Shown here piece by piece: positions 11,257 through 20,779 of a stretch of DNA of 37,945 bases. The DNA is taken from positions 1 through 37,945 of the forward strand of contig NZ_LDRU01000015.1 in assembly GCF_001476285.1 (NCBI RefSeq), given 5' to 3'. The notes under the pieces were generated by a model that ran no database searches, was not told the origin of the DNA, and saw only the letters and a list, made by a program, of their open reading frames with translations. Numbering within the stretch: the first letter of the stretch is position 1; each line of letters opens with the position of its first letter. The position numbers and the translations under genes are program-made. Source of the stretch: Microbacterium testaceum (GTDB lineage: Bacteria > Actinomycetota > Actinomycetes > Actinomycetales > Microbacteriaceae).

Positions 11257-11292
11257 GGATCGGCCCCGGGCTCTCGCGCCCGGGGCCGATCC
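11257..11292 (+). other. Stem-loop between glucosidase and HAD genes
   Basis: A perfect 14-base-pair stem (GGATCGGCCCCGGG, 11257-11270 with 11279-11292) with an 8-base loop starts 11 bases after the glucosidase stop codon. There is no T-run. It may set the ratio of glucosidase to HAD phosphatase message. It ends only 15 bases before the next start codon. Confidence 0.6.
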
Positions 11293-11307
11293 CCCTTGGA
11301 GTGCACC

Positions 11308-12150
11308 ATGACCCGCATCGCCTTCCTCGACGTCGACGGCACGATCCTCGAGCACGGCTCGCTCATCGCCCCGTCGACCGTGACCGCGATCCGCCAGGCC
11401 CGCGCGAACGGCCACCAGGTGTGGCTGAGCACCGGACGGTCCGCCGGAGACGTCCACCCCGACGTGCTCGCGATCGGTTTCGACGGCGCGATCACCAACG
11501 GCGGCGCGTACGCGACGCGCGGCGAGGAGATGCTGGTCGAGCAGCCCATGCCCCGAGCCGATGTCGAGCTGCTCGAGCGGTACTTCGAGGCCCACGGCAT
11601 CCACTACTTCTTGCAGACGCACGGCGGTGTCTTCGCGAGCGAGGGGATGGGGGCCGTCATGACGGCGTACCGCCGGGAGCGTCACGCGGAGCGGGCTGCT
11701 CAGCTGGCGGAGCAGGGTCTCACCGCCGAGGAGCCGCTGTGGAAGGAGCCGCGTCCCGTCGCGGAGGTCGATCGCGACGCGGTCGCCAAGGCGGTGTTCG
11801 TGAGCCCCTCGATCGACACGGTCGTGCACGCCGCCGCCGAGCTCGGCGACGCCTTCCACGTCATCCCCGGGTCGATCCCGCTGCCGGGCGGCTCGAATGG
11901 CGAGATCGGGCAGGCCGGCGTCACGAAGGGCTCCGCGATCACCGCGGTCCTCGCGCAGCTGGGATTGCCTGCGACGGATGCCATCGGCATCGGCGACAGC
12001 TGGAACGACGTCGAGATGTTCGAGGTCGTCGGTACGCCCGTCGCGATGGGCAACGCGGCTCCCGAGCTGCAGAAGCTGGCCGGACGGGTCACGACGTCGG
12101 TGCTGGACGACGGCGTGCACAACGCGTTCGCGGAGCTCGGGCTGATCTGA
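11308..12150 (+). CDS. HAD-IIB (Cof-type) sugar-phosphate phosphatase
   Basis: This 280-residue cytoplasmic phosphatase is of the Cof/YbiV type. Motif I 'FLDVDGTILEHG' (residues 5-16) carries the nucleophilic Asp. Motif III Lys lies in 'GVTKGSAI', just before a helix. Motif IV is 'GIGDSWNDVEMFEVVG', with the metal-binding Asp pair. The C2-type cap is between about residues 85 and 190. A GGAG ribosome site sits 6 bases before ATG 11308. As last gene of the beta-glucoside operon it may dephosphorylate accumulated sugar phosphates, a common arrangement. The substrate is inferred from context. Confidence 0.88.
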   Translation: MTRIAFLDVDGTILEHGSLIAPSTVTAIRQARANGHQVWLSTGRSAGDVHPDVLAIGFDGAITNGGAYATRGEEMLVEQPMPRADVELLERYFEAHGIHYFLQTHGGVFASEGMGAVMTAYRRERHAERAAQLAEQGLTAEEPLWKEPRPVAEVDRDAVAKAVFVSPSIDTVVHAAAELGDAFHVIPGSIPLPGGSNGEIGQAGVTKGSAITAVLAQLGLPATDAIGIGDSWNDVEMFEVVGTPVAMGNAAPELQKLAGRVTTSVLDDGVHNAFAELGLI

Positions 12151-12163
12151 CGCCCGGGGCGTC
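12149..12163 (+). terminator. Small hairpin at the end of the beta-glucoside operon
   Basis: A 6-base-pair stem GACGCC/GGCGTC with a 3-base loop overlaps the HAD stop codon. There is no T-run, so termination strength is doubtful. The 12164-12341 stretch holds nothing I recognise. Confidence 0.35.
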
Positions 12164-12341
12164 GAGGTTCATCTGCAGGAGCACTGGCTTCATCGGCGTC
12201 TCACGCGCCTCACGAGGGCACGTGCGTCACACCGGTCATGCAGATGGACCTTCTCCTCGGTCCGGGCAGCTCGGCGCGTCGCGCGTCCGCGCGGCCGGCT
12301 CCGTCGGCGTGGCGAACGGGCGCGCCGACGCGCACCCACGC

Positions 12342-12404
12342 ATAAACGCGATCCGCGCACGGAAACACGCGGAGCGCGCGTTTATGCGAGCGGATCGCGT
12401 TTAT
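12342..12404. repeat. 63-base palindromic repeat, copy 2
   Basis: Same family and exactly the same length as 5195-5257 and 31119-31181. Its outer 15-base arms (ATAAACGCGATCCGC, 12342-12356 with 12390-12404) are perfectly complementary. It lies in the 337-base gap between convergent operons. Confidence 0.85.
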
Positions 12405-12458
12405 GGGCGCGGCGGCACGAGCCCCGACCGCGCGCCGGGTCCCCGAGCCCGCAACCCA

Positions 12459-12483
12459 GGTCCCTGAGCCTGTCGAAGGGACC
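12459..12483. repeat. CTGAGCCTGTCGAAG palindromic element between convergent operons
   Basis: A stem GGTCCCT/AGGGACC (12459-12465 with 12477-12483) surrounds the core CTGAGCCTGTCGAAG. About 34 bases around it are nearly identical to 21498-21530. It sits 5 bases from the end of the 12488-12793 gene. It may act as a bidirectional terminator or REP-like element. Similar sequences are, from memory, widespread in Microbacteriaceae. Confidence 0.75.
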
Positions 12484-12487
12484 GGCA

Positions 12488-12793
12488 CTACCCCTCGACG
12501 ACCAGATCGAGCAGATGGCCCGAGAGGGTCTTGCCGTGGGGATCCGCGGCGCGCGAGCGCGTCACTCCCCCGTCGAGACGACCGCGCACCACGACGGTGA
12601 ACGCGCCGAGACGCGGCACCGCGTGGATCGTGACGTGCGCGGCGTCGACACCGAAGTGCGCGGCGACGCGGTCGACCCGAAGCATCTCGTCGACCCGGGC
12701 GAAGTCGTGCTGCGCGTAGGGCGCGACGACGAGGATCGAGGTGTCGCCCTTGTCTCCCGCGCGGGCGTGGGCCAGATCGCCGAGGGTCGTCAT
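12488..12793 (-). CDS. AtuA C-terminal-domain-like small protein
   Basis: This 101-residue protein matches the C-terminal domain that in longer AtuA proteins follows DUF1446. The start 'LGDLAHARAGDKGDTSILVVAPY' region (residues 4-26) is its hallmark. There is no signal peptide or membrane segment. Its ATG overlaps the stop of the 12790-14121 gene (ATGA), so the two are made together and probably assemble as the two halves of one enzyme. The biochemical activity of AtuA is not established. The family is linked to acyclic terpene (citronellol/geraniol) use in Pseudomonas. It is the last gene of the importer operon, and the CTGAGCC element follows 5 bases later. Confidence 0.85.
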   Translation of the reverse strand: MTTLGDLAHARAGDKGDTSILVVAPYAQHDFARVDEMLRVDRVAAHFGVDAAHVTIHAVPRLGAFTVVVRGRLDGGVTRSRAADPHGKTLSGHLLDLVVEG

Positions 12794-14121
12794 GACACCA
12801 TCTCCACTCGGGGCTCGACCCGATCGCGGTCGATGAAGGTCGATACGATCCCGACGGTCTCCTTCAGGCTGAGGTCGGCGCCGCCGCCGCCGGCGGGACC
12901 GTTCGTGTAGAGCGCCTCGACCTCGCGGTGCAGCAGGGCCGCCGCCACCCGGTCGAACGTACGCAGCGAGAGGCGCGCGCGCACCTCGGCCGGTTCCCCG
13001 TGCGGTTCGTGCCAGGGCCGCAACGAGTTGTACCCCTGCAGGTCAGCACGCACCTCGCCCGGATCGCGGCCGTGCACCTCGTCCCAGCGCTCGCGCACGA
13101 TCCGCAGGGCCAGCTCGGCGCGCTCTCGCGCACCCCGGCCCGCGTAGGCGATGCTCCCCACCGCGAGGAATCCGTCGCGCACGCCCACGCTCACCTTGAG
13201 CTGCTCCGGCCGGCCCTGCGCGGAGGCCGCCGACACGCGCACGCGGTCCGGCCCCACCTCGTCGATGCGCACATCGCCCAGGTCGAGGGTGGCATCCGGG
13301 GTCTTGTACCGACCCGGGTCGTCGATCTCGTACAGCAGTTGCTCGAGCACCGTGGCCCGCGAGATGAGGCCTCCGGTGCCGTCGGCCTTGCCGAACTCGG
13401 CGACGCCGTCGGCGGCGACGTCCGCGTAGGGGAACCCGAGGGTCGCCAGCCCCGGCACGACCTTGCGATCGCCGTCGGCGAAGTATCCGCCCGTGAGCTG
13501 GCCCGCGCACTCGAGCAGATGACCCACGAGGGTGGGGGCAGCCATCTCGTCAGGCGAGGCGTCGTCCCACCCGTGGTGCACGGCGATCGGGGCGGCGAAC
13601 AGGGCCGCGTCGCCCATACGGCCCGTGATCACGACGTCGGCGCCGTTCTCGAGGGCGCGCATCGCGGCCCCGGCGCCGATGTAGGCGTTCGCCGAGACGA
13701 GCCGGTCGCCCAGGTCGCCGATGGTCAGGTCGGTGCCGGTGATACGAGCGTCGGACGGGACCCGTGCGGTGACGTCGTCGCCGACGACCGCCGCGACCCG
13801 GCGTCCTGCCCCGCGCGGATGAGCGGCGAGAAGATCGACGACGGCGCGTGCGAGACCGACGGGGTCGGCCGCACCGGCATTGGTCAGGACGCGGGTTCGT
13901 GGCGCGAGGTGCGGCAGCACCCCGGTCAGGCGGTCGAGGAACAGTCGGTCGAACCCGGCGCCCGCCGACGAGGCCGCACGTTGCTGGGCGAGACCGATCG
14001 TGCGCTCGGCGAGGCACTCGAAGACGAGGGCATCCAGATCACCGTGCTCGGCGAGGATCTCGGCCGGCTCGAAGCGGTCGCCGGCGAAACCGCTGCCGGC
14101 GCCGATACGGAAGGTGCTCAC
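12790..14121 (-). CDS. AtuA/DUF1446-family protein (acyclic terpene utilisation-like)
   Basis: This 443-residue cytoplasmic protein is of the DUF1446/AtuA family. Recognisable stretches are 'RIGAGSGFAGDRFEPA' at the N-terminus, 'LVFECLAERTIGLAQ' (about 33-47), 'ITGRMGDAALF' (about 165-175), 'HLLECAGQLTGGYFAD' (about 200-215), and 'GFPYADVAADG'. In Pseudomonas this domain and the ~100-residue C-terminal domain are one polypeptide (from memory ~590 residues). Here they are split over two overlapping genes. Family members are required for growth on citronellol and related terpenoids, but no catalytic activity is firmly assigned. Four-base overlaps with the esterase gene upstream and the small gene downstream indicate one functional unit. 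I infer action on the acid or CoA ester produced after import and ester hydrolysis. Confidence 0.88.
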   Translation of the reverse strand: MSTFRIGAGSGFAGDRFEPAEILAEHGDLDALVFECLAERTIGLAQQRAASSAGAGFDRLFLDRLTGVLPHLAPRTRVLTNAGAADPVGLARAVVDLLAAHPRGAGRRVAAVVGDDVTARVPSDARITGTDLTIGDLGDRLVSANAYIGAGAAMRALENGADVVITGRMGDAALFAAPIAVHHGWDDASPDEMAAPTLVGHLLECAGQLTGGYFADGDRKVVPGLATLGFPYADVAADGVAEFGKADGTGGLISRATVLEQLLYEIDDPGRYKTPDATLDLGDVRIDEVGPDRVRVSAASAQGRPEQLKVSVGVRDGFLAVGSIAYAGRGARERAELALRIVRERWDEVHGRDPGEVRADLQGYNSLRPWHEPHGEPAEVRARLSLRTFDRVAAALLHREVEALYTNGPAGGGGADLSLKETVGIVSTFIDRDRVEPRVEMVS

Positions 14122-15446
14122 GGTCGGGCCACCCCCTGCCAGATCGAGACGAGATCGTCGGGAGCGATGGATGCCGCGGGCACGGCGCCCGCGACGAGGG
14201 CGGCGTCGAGGCCTCCCCCGTCGACGCGACCGTCCTGGATCAGGGTCACGAGGGTCTCCTGCACCGCGCGCGAGCGCGCATCCCGGCCCCGGGCGAAGAT
14301 GCCGTCGAACTCTGCGCCGTGACCGCCGGGGGTGTCCCCCTCGCGACCGACCTCGAGGTAGGCGGCCCCTCCCCCGGCGGCGCGCTGCTCCGCTACGAGG
14401 CGCGCGGCCGGTAGCCGGTAGATGTAATCGCCGAGCAGGCGCCGCCAGGCTGCGTCCGTCTCGTCATAGGCGTCCCGCACGCTGCGCGGTGCCGCGCCGG
14501 TCAACGTCTGCACGGCGTCCACGAGCGGCCCGTCGAGAGCGGGTACCGACCCGGGGCCGAAGCCCTCCATCTCGTCGGTGCCGGCGGCGGCGAGCACGAA
14601 GGTGTCGCGCAGAGCGCCCGCGCGCACGGCATCCAGGGGATGGCGGGGGACGACGGCATCCGGGGCTCCCTCGTCGATCGCGACGCCGAAGCCGACGGGA
14701 CGCACCCCGTTGCGGATGCCGAGATCGCGCGGGGCGACAGCCGCCTGCGCCGCGAGCACGGCCCGCGGGTCGAGGTCGATCAGACGCTCCGCGTCGAGGT
14801 CGCCGAGAATCGCGTCGCCGAACCGCGCGGCGTCGTCCGCCGCGATGACGCGCGAGGCACCTCCCGAGAAGCACGCGAGAGCCCGCGGGCGCGGGACGCC
14901 CGGGGCGACCGCGGCGGCCGCCGCGAGGAAAGCTCCCGCGCTCTGCCCGATGAGCGTGAGGCGAGACGCGTCGCCCCCGAACGACGCCGCGGCGGCGTGG
15001 ATCCACCGCAGCGCGGCGCAGACGTCCTGCAGACCGAGATCGTGGGCGGCGGAGAGCGCGCCGCCGCGGTGCGCGAAGCTGCCGAACCCGAACGCGCCGA
15101 CGCGGTAGTTGAGGGTCACGACGACGCTCTGCGCGGCCTCGGCGAGAGCGGCGCCGTCGAAGTACGGCGTCGAGGCGGTGCCCATCTCGAAGCCGCCGCC
15201 GAACAGCCACACCGCGACGGGAGCGGCCTCCGCGCCCCGCGGAGCCCAGACGTTGAGGGTCAGGCAGTCGGTCGCCGATTGCCCGCTCGGCAGGTCGAAA
15301 CCGGGAACGGGGGGCTGGATCGGCGCGGGTCCGAACCGTCCGCCGGGGGCGGCCGGGGCCACTGCCTCGGTCGGCACCGGGGCCGCGAAAGGGTGCGCGA
15401 GGGTCGCGAACCGCACGCCCAGCCAGGCGTCGATCTCGGCGCTCAC
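14118..15446 (-). CDS. Type-B carboxylesterase (alpha/beta hydrolase)
   Basis: This 442-residue carboxylesterase has the oxyanion-hole stretch 'VWLFGGGFEMG' and the nucleophile S169 in GQSAG. A candidate acidic residue lies in 'AGTDEMEG', and a candidate catalytic His in 'GGHGAEFDGIF'. 'DCLTLNVWAP' is the type-B 'D-C-L-x-L-N-V' signature. No secretion signal is visible, so it should act in the cytoplasm after import. GTG 15446 is the start, since its GTGA overlaps the stop of the ATPase gene. It is shorter than typical family members (~500 residues). Lying within a GntR-controlled importer operon beside AtuA-like genes, it probably cleaves an ester in the imported compound. Confidence 0.92.
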   Translation of the reverse strand: MSAEIDAWLGVRFATLAHPFAAPVPTEAVAPAAPGGRFGPAPIQPPVPGFDLPSGQSATDCLTLNVWAPRGAEAAPVAVWLFGGGFEMGTASTPYFDGAALAEAAQSVVVTLNYRVGAFGFGSFAHRGGALSAAHDLGLQDVCAALRWIHAAAASFGGDASRLTLIGQSAGAFLAAAAAVAPGVPRPRALACFSGGASRVIAADDAARFGDAILGDLDAERLIDLDPRAVLAAQAAVAPRDLGIRNGVRPVGFGVAIDEGAPDAVVPRHPLDAVRAGALRDTFVLAAAGTDEMEGFGPGSVPALDGPLVDAVQTLTGAAPRSVRDAYDETDAAWRRLLGDYIYRLPAARLVAEQRAAGGGAAYLEVGREGDTPGGHGAEFDGIFARGRDARSRAVQETLVTLIQDGRVDGGGLDAALVAGAVPAASIAPDDLVSIWQGVARP

Positions 15447-16218
15447 GGTCGCCCCTCGATAGTCGGGATGGCCTCGATGAGCGACCGCGTGTAGTCCTGG
15501 GTCGGCTTCGCGTAGATGTCGCGCTTGTCGCCCTCTTCGACGAGATCGCCGAGGTACATCACGCCGATGCGGTCGGAGATGAACTCCACCACCGACAGGT
15601 CGTGCGAGATGAAGAGGTACGACAGCCCGAAGGCCTCCTGCAGGTCTTTCAGCAGATTGAGGACCTGCGCCTGCACCGAGACGTCGAGCGCCGACACCGG
15701 CTCGTCCGCGACGATCAGCCGCGGTTGCAGCGCGAGAGCGCGCGCGATCATGATGCGCTGGCGTTGCCCGCCCGAGAAGTCGACGGGCTTCTTCTCGAGC
15801 GCCGCGCTGCCGAGACCCACGTGGTCGACGAGCTCTCGCGCACGGTCGCGCTGGTCCTTCGCCGTGCCGCGCCGGTGCACCTGGAGCGGCTCCATGATGA
15901 GGTCGGCGACCGTCATGCGGGGGTTCAGTGCGCCGAAGGGGTCTTGGAAGACGATCTGCACATCGCGTCGGTACTGCTGACGGGCGGCGCGGTCCAGGCG
16001 CGTGACGTCGACGCCGTCGAAGCGCACCGTGCCCGAGGTGGGCTCGGTCAACCGGGCCACCATGCGGGCGACGGTGGACTTGCCGCTCCCCGACTCCCCG
16101 ACGAGCCCGTAGGTGCGGCCCTTCTCGATCTGGAACGAGACGCCCTTGACCGCGGTGACCTGTCGGCGACGCGAGACGTGGAAGGTCTTCGTGAGGTCCT
16201 CGACCTCGAGCAGAGCGG

Positions 16219-16222
<4 letters not shown>
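15443..16222 (-). CDS. Dipeptide-type ABC transporter ATPase (DppF-like)
   Basis: This 259-residue nucleotide-binding subunit has Walker A 'GESGSGKST', Q-loop in '[15 protein letters not shown]', signature 'FSGGQRQR', Walker B '[12 protein letters not shown]' and switch His in 'FISHDLSVV'. The 'DPFGALNPR' phrase is typical of DppF/OppF. ATG 16222 overlaps the stop of the DppD-like gene (ATGA). Usual DppF proteins are ~320 residues; this one ends soon after '[13 protein letters not shown]', lacking the C-terminal oligopeptide-binding extension. It couples ATP hydrolysis to import with the 16219-17157 subunit. Confidence 0.95.
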
Positions 16223-17153
<931 letters not shown>

Positions 17154-17157
<4 letters not shown>

Positions 17158-18110
17158 GCGCTCTTCCTCCCGAGACGGACGCGAGGGTCGACCACCGAGT
17201 ACGACAGGTCGACCAGGAGATTGACGATGATCACGAACAGACCGGTGAAGAGCACGATCCCCTGGACCAGCGAGTAATCCCGACGCCCGACGGCATCCAG
17301 GAGCAGGCGCCCCATGCCCGGAACACCGAAGATCGTCTCGACGACCGCGCTGCCGGAGAGCAGGCTCGCGACGAGCAGACCGGCGACGGTCATGATCGGC
17401 AGGGCCGCGACCCGCACGATGTGCACGGCGCCGATACGCCGCGGAGCCACCCCGAGCGAGCGGGCTGTCGTGACGAACGGTTCGCGCACGACGTCGAGGA
17501 TCGCTCCCCGGGTGATGCGGGCGACGAAGGCCGACTCGGCGATGCCGAGCGACAACGCCGGCAGGGTGATCGAGCGCAGGTGCGGCCAGAACCCCTTCGA
17601 CATCGGCACGAAGCCGCCGACGTTGAACCAGTGCAGCCACGCGGCGAAGACGACGATGAGGATCAGCGCGACGACGAACTGCGGCACGGAGATGCCGATG
17701 ATGCCGAGGGCGGTGGCGACACGGCCGGCCGGGCGGCCGTTGCGGAACGCGGCGAGCGCGCCGAGGCCGATGCCGAGCACGAGCGCGACGATCAGCGCGA
17801 TGACGCTGATCTCGAGCGTGACGAGGGCGTAGTCGGGGATCACGTCGACCACGGGCTTGCCGAGGAAGAGACTGTCGCCCAGGCGCAGGGTGACGACGTC
17901 GCCCAGGAAGCGGCCGAACTGCTCCCAGAGCGGTGCGTTGAGTCCCAGCTCGTCACGGAGCGCCGCGACCTGATCGGGCGTCGCGGAGTCGCCGAGCAGG
18001 ATGGCGGCCGGGTCGCCCGGGGCCAGACGCAGCAACAGGAAGACCAGCACGAGGGGCACGGCCACGGTGGGCAGCAGCGCGAGGAGGCGCTGCGCGAGAT
18101 AGCGGAGCAT
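17154..18110 (-). CDS. Dipeptide-type ABC transporter permease (DppB-like)
   Basis: This 318-residue inner-membrane permease starts at 'MLRYLAQRLLALLP', the standard DppB beginning. ATG 18110 is one base after the stop codon of the DppC-like gene, so re-initiation is likely. An upstream in-frame ATG at 18146 lies inside that gene and is rejected. 'LLLRLAPGDPAAILLGD' is the family N-terminal signature, and the EAA loop is 'TARSLGVAPRRIGAVHIVR'. The C-terminus 'VDLSYSVVDPRVRLGRKSA' is also typical. About six membrane segments. Confidence 0.94.
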
Positions 18111-18111
18111 G

Positions 18112-18999
18112 TCAGCGGCCTCCGGCGCGCGGGTCGAGGATGTCACGGACGTTGTCGATGACGATGTTCATGGCGAGGACCGTGAGGATCAGCGCGAGGC
18201 CGGGGAAGCCCCACATCCACACCGCCGAGGTGAGATAGCTGCGGGCCTCCGACAGCGACGCTCCCCAGCTCGGGACGTTCGGTGGGAGCCCCGCACCGAT
18301 GAAGCTCAGCGCGGACTCGACGAGCACGGCGGTCGTGAAGGTGATGGCCGCCTGCACGAGAACCGGGGTCGTGGCCTGCGGCAGGATGTAGCGCCAGAAG
18401 ATGCGGACGCTGCCGGCACCGATCGCGCGAGCCGAGTCGACCATGGGTAGTTCGCTCGCGACGAGCGCCGAGCTGCGGACGACACGGGTCATGCCGGGTA
18501 CGAACACGATCGTCATCGCGAGGATCACGGTGCCGAGCCCGGGTCCGAGGATCGCGGTCATCGCGAGGGCGAGAACGATGATCGGGAACGACATCACGCC
18601 GTCGACGATGCGCATGACGATCGCGTCGAACCAGCGGAACATGCCGGCCAGGATGCCGAGGACCACACCGATCGCGGTCGTGATCGCGGCGGTGACGACG
18701 CCCACGGTGAGCGACGCCTGCGCACCGTAGACGGTGCGGGAGTACACGTCGCGGCCGAGGTTGTCGGTGCCGAAGATGTGCGTCGCCGAGGGCGGGCGGA
18801 GCCGCTCGACGGCGACGAAGGCGTTGGGATCCCCCGCGAGGACGGGGGCGAGCAGAGCCGCCCCCGCCATCACGAGGAGGAGGATGAGCGCCACCACGGC
18901 GATCGGTCGGTGCAGGAGTCGACGCCACAGCCGTGGTCGCACGGTGCGCGCGGCCGCCGCTTGGATCGACGTCGTCGTGGGGACGGTCATCTCGGACAT
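18112..18999 (-). CDS. Dipeptide-type ABC transporter permease (DppC-like)
   Basis: This 295-residue permease has a cytoplasmic N-terminus followed by a first membrane helix at about residues 32-55. 'HIFGTDNLGRDVYSRTVYGAQASL' (about 73-96) is the DppC signature. The EAA loop is 'SARAIGAGSVRIFWRYILPQA', and the C-terminus is 'IDNVRDILDPRAGGR'. It is the first gene after the binding-protein gene, 28 bases downstream. Unusually for Dpp loci, the order is SBP-DppC-DppB-DppD-DppF rather than B before C. Confidence 0.94.
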   Translation of the reverse strand: MSEMTVPTTTSIQAAAARTVRPRLWRRLLHRPIAVVALILLLVMAGAALLAPVLAGDPNAFVAVERLRPPSATHIFGTDNLGRDVYSRTVYGAQASLTVGVVTAAITTAIGVVLGILAGMFRWFDAIVMRIVDGVMSFPIIVLALAMTAILGPGLGTVILAMTIVFVPGMTRVVRSSALVASELPMVDSARAIGAGSVRIFWRYILPQATTPVLVQAAITFTTAVLVESALSFIGAGLPPNVPSWGASLSEARSYLTSAVWMWGFPGLALILTVLAMNIVIDNVRDILDPRAGGR

Positions 19000-19027
19000 G
19001 GGGATCCTTGTCAGGGGTGGAGCGGGA

Positions 19028-20632
19028 TCAGGACTGGTCGAGCCAGGTGTTGTAGTACCAGCCGGCCAGCTCGTCGGGGTGCTCGGTGTGCACGCGGTTG
19101 GCGGTGATGAGCAGGGGTCGCGAGGTTCCGAACTTCAGGAACGGCAGGTCTTCGTACACGAGGGTCTGCAACTGCTCCCACGTCGCCTTGCGGGCGGCCG
19201 CGTCGGACTCGGTCGACAACTTCGACAGCAGCGCGTCGCGGTCGGGCGAGACCCACGTCCCCGGGAAGGTCTGCTGCAGGTAGGGCAGCAGCACCGGATC
19301 GGCGTACGTGGGGATGCCGGACGAGAACAGGTCGAAGGCCGTCGGGTCGGTCCGCAGCTGGATGACGCTCGCGCGGTCGATGACCTGCAGGTCGATGTTG
19401 ATGCCCGCTTCCTTCAGCTGCTGCTGGGCGGGGAGCGACGGGCCGTACCAGGAGGGGTCCTCCTTCGTGGTGAGCCAGCGGATCGGCTCACCCATGTAGC
19501 CGGCTTCGTCGAGGAGCTTCTTCACGCGGTCGAGGTCGGGCTTGTTGTAGTTCTCGGTGCCGGCGTCGGTCGCCCAGGTGCTGTTGACCTCGGGGATGAT
19601 GCTCCCGTCGACCGAGTAGAACTCGGGGTTGCCGAAGGCGGCGAGCATGATGTCGTCCATGTTCAGCGCCGCGAGGAACGCCTGCCGCATCGCGACGTTC
19701 GACATGATGCCCTGCGCCTTGTTGAACACGACGGTCGAGCCCGAGGTGGGGCTGAGCAGCACGGCCTGAGCGGCGCCGCCGGTGCTGACGGAGTCGTAGT
19801 CGTCGTACGACAGCGAGCCGCCGATGTCGACCTGGCCGGCCTCGGTCGCCTGGCGGCGAGTGGAGGCCTCGGGCATCGGGGTGAACACGATCTGGTCGGC
19901 GTAGGCGTTCTTCGCGCCGAGCCCGCCGTCGCCGGGGGTGTCGAGCTTCTGGTAGCCGTCCCAGCGGTCGAGCACGACGTCGCCGTCCGCGGCGTAGCTG
20001 CTGAGCTTGTACGGGCCGGTGCAGACGAGGTCGGAGACGGGGTCGGTGATGGGGCGGTCCTTCACGATGCTCGCGGGCATCATGTAGGCCGTCGTGAGCA
20101 GCGTCGGCAGCAACGGGCTCGGCGTGTTCAGCGTGATCGCGACGGTGGTGTCGTCGACGGCCTCGATCGAGGTGGTGAGCGACTTGAGGATCGAGCCGTT
20201 GCCCGGGGTCAGGAAGTACCGGTTGAGGCTCGCGATGACATCCGCCGAGGTGAACGGCTCGCCGTCCTGGAAGGTCACGCCGTCGCGCAGGCTCAGCGTG
20301 TAGCTGCCGCCGCCGTTGTCGACGAGGTCCTTCGCGAGCACGGGGCCGACTTCGAACGAGGTCGAGACGTCGAAGAGCGGCTCGCACACCTGACGGGCGA
20401 TGACCCAGTCGGCCTGCAGGCTCGTCGCGAACGGGTCGATGATCGACGGCGTCGCGGACAGGGCGACGGTCAGCGTGCCGCCCGTTTGGGGCTCGCCGCC
20501 GTCGGTGATGCTCCCGGCGCTGGTGGAGCCGTCGGCGCCGCAGCCGGACAGGACGAGAGCGGATGCCGCCGCGAGCGCGGCGAGCGGGATCAGCCGGCGG
20601 ACGCGCCGGTTCGGTCGAACATCGTGCCTCAT
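19028..20632 (-). CDS. Family 5 extracellular solute-binding lipoprotein (second importer)
   Basis: This 534-residue lipoprotein has a basic N-terminus (RPNRRVRR), a hydrophobic core, and lipobox LSGC with Cys at 31. The SBP family 5 landmarks are 'YTLSLRDGVTFQDGEPFTSADVIASLNRY', 'TGPYKLSSY', 'DEIVF'-like 'ADQIVFTPMPEASTRRQA', and 'AMRQAFLAALNMDDI'. ATG 20632 has a GGAG ribosome site 8 bases upstream. A longer open frame exists, but its extra residues run through the operator. Ligand unknown. It is only distantly similar by eye to the binding protein at 3322-4899, so the two importers probably take different substrates. It leads the operon regulated from 20681-20717. Confidence 0.95.
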   Translation of the reverse strand: MRHDVRPNRRVRRLIPLAALAAASALVLSGCGADGSTSAGSITDGGEPQTGGTLTVALSATPSIIDPFATSLQADWVIARQVCEPLFDVSTSFEVGPVLAKDLVDNGGGSYTLSLRDGVTFQDGEPFTSADVIASLNRYFLTPGNGSILKSLTTSIEAVDDTTVAITLNTPSPLLPTLLTTAYMMPASIVKDRPITDPVSDLVCTGPYKLSSYAADGDVVLDRWDGYQKLDTPGDGGLGAKNAYADQIVFTPMPEASTRRQATEAGQVDIGGSLSYDDYDSVSTGGAAQAVLLSPTSGSTVVFNKAQGIMSNVAMRQAFLAALNMDDIMLAAFGNPEFYSVDGSIIPEVNSTWATDAGTENYNKPDLDRVKKLLDEAGYMGEPIRWLTTKEDPSWYGPSLPAQQQLKEAGINIDLQVIDRASVIQLRTDPTAFDLFSSGIPTYADPVLLPYLQQTFPGTWVSPDRDALLSKLSTESDAAARKATWEQLQTLVYEDLPFLKFGTSRPLLITANRVHTEHPDELAGWYYNTWLDQS

Positions 20633-20680
20633 TGCAGAAACTCCATCGTCGGGGTTCGGGATGCCGCGTCGGGGGAACGC

Positions 20681-20717
20681 GTATCCACTGTATACACTGG
20701 ATCCAATGGATACGCAA
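20681..20717 (-). promoter_or_regulatory. Promoter with interleaved palindromic operator for the importer/AtuA operon
   Basis: On the minus strand TTGCGT (-35, 20712-20717) and TATACA (-10, 20689-20694) are separated by exactly 17 bases. Three palindromes overlie them: an outer GTATCCA/TGGATAC pair (20681-20687 with 20707-20713), TGTATACA (20689-20696) and TGGATCCA (20698-20705). Short palindromes of this kind are typical operators of GntR/FCD regulators, and one is encoded divergently from 20780. Binding would block this promoter. Control by that regulator is inferred. Confidence 0.7.
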
Positions 20718-20779
20718 CGCACCCACCCCTATCCTCGAACGAACGGGAGTCGGCGCATGCGACCGAACGAGGAGGCAAA

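Noticed and set aside
12210..12488. Small minus-strand frame across the repeats after the HAD gene (and similar ones at 4989-5273 and 31038-31277)
   Set aside because: Their shared peptide phrases come only from translating the 63-base and CTGAGCC palindromes. No ribosome sites or family resemblance.
18734..20779. N-terminal extension of the FCD regulator by ~680 codons
   Set aside because: It is antisense to the binding-protein and permease genes, and the regulator has its own AGGAGG site before GTG 20780.
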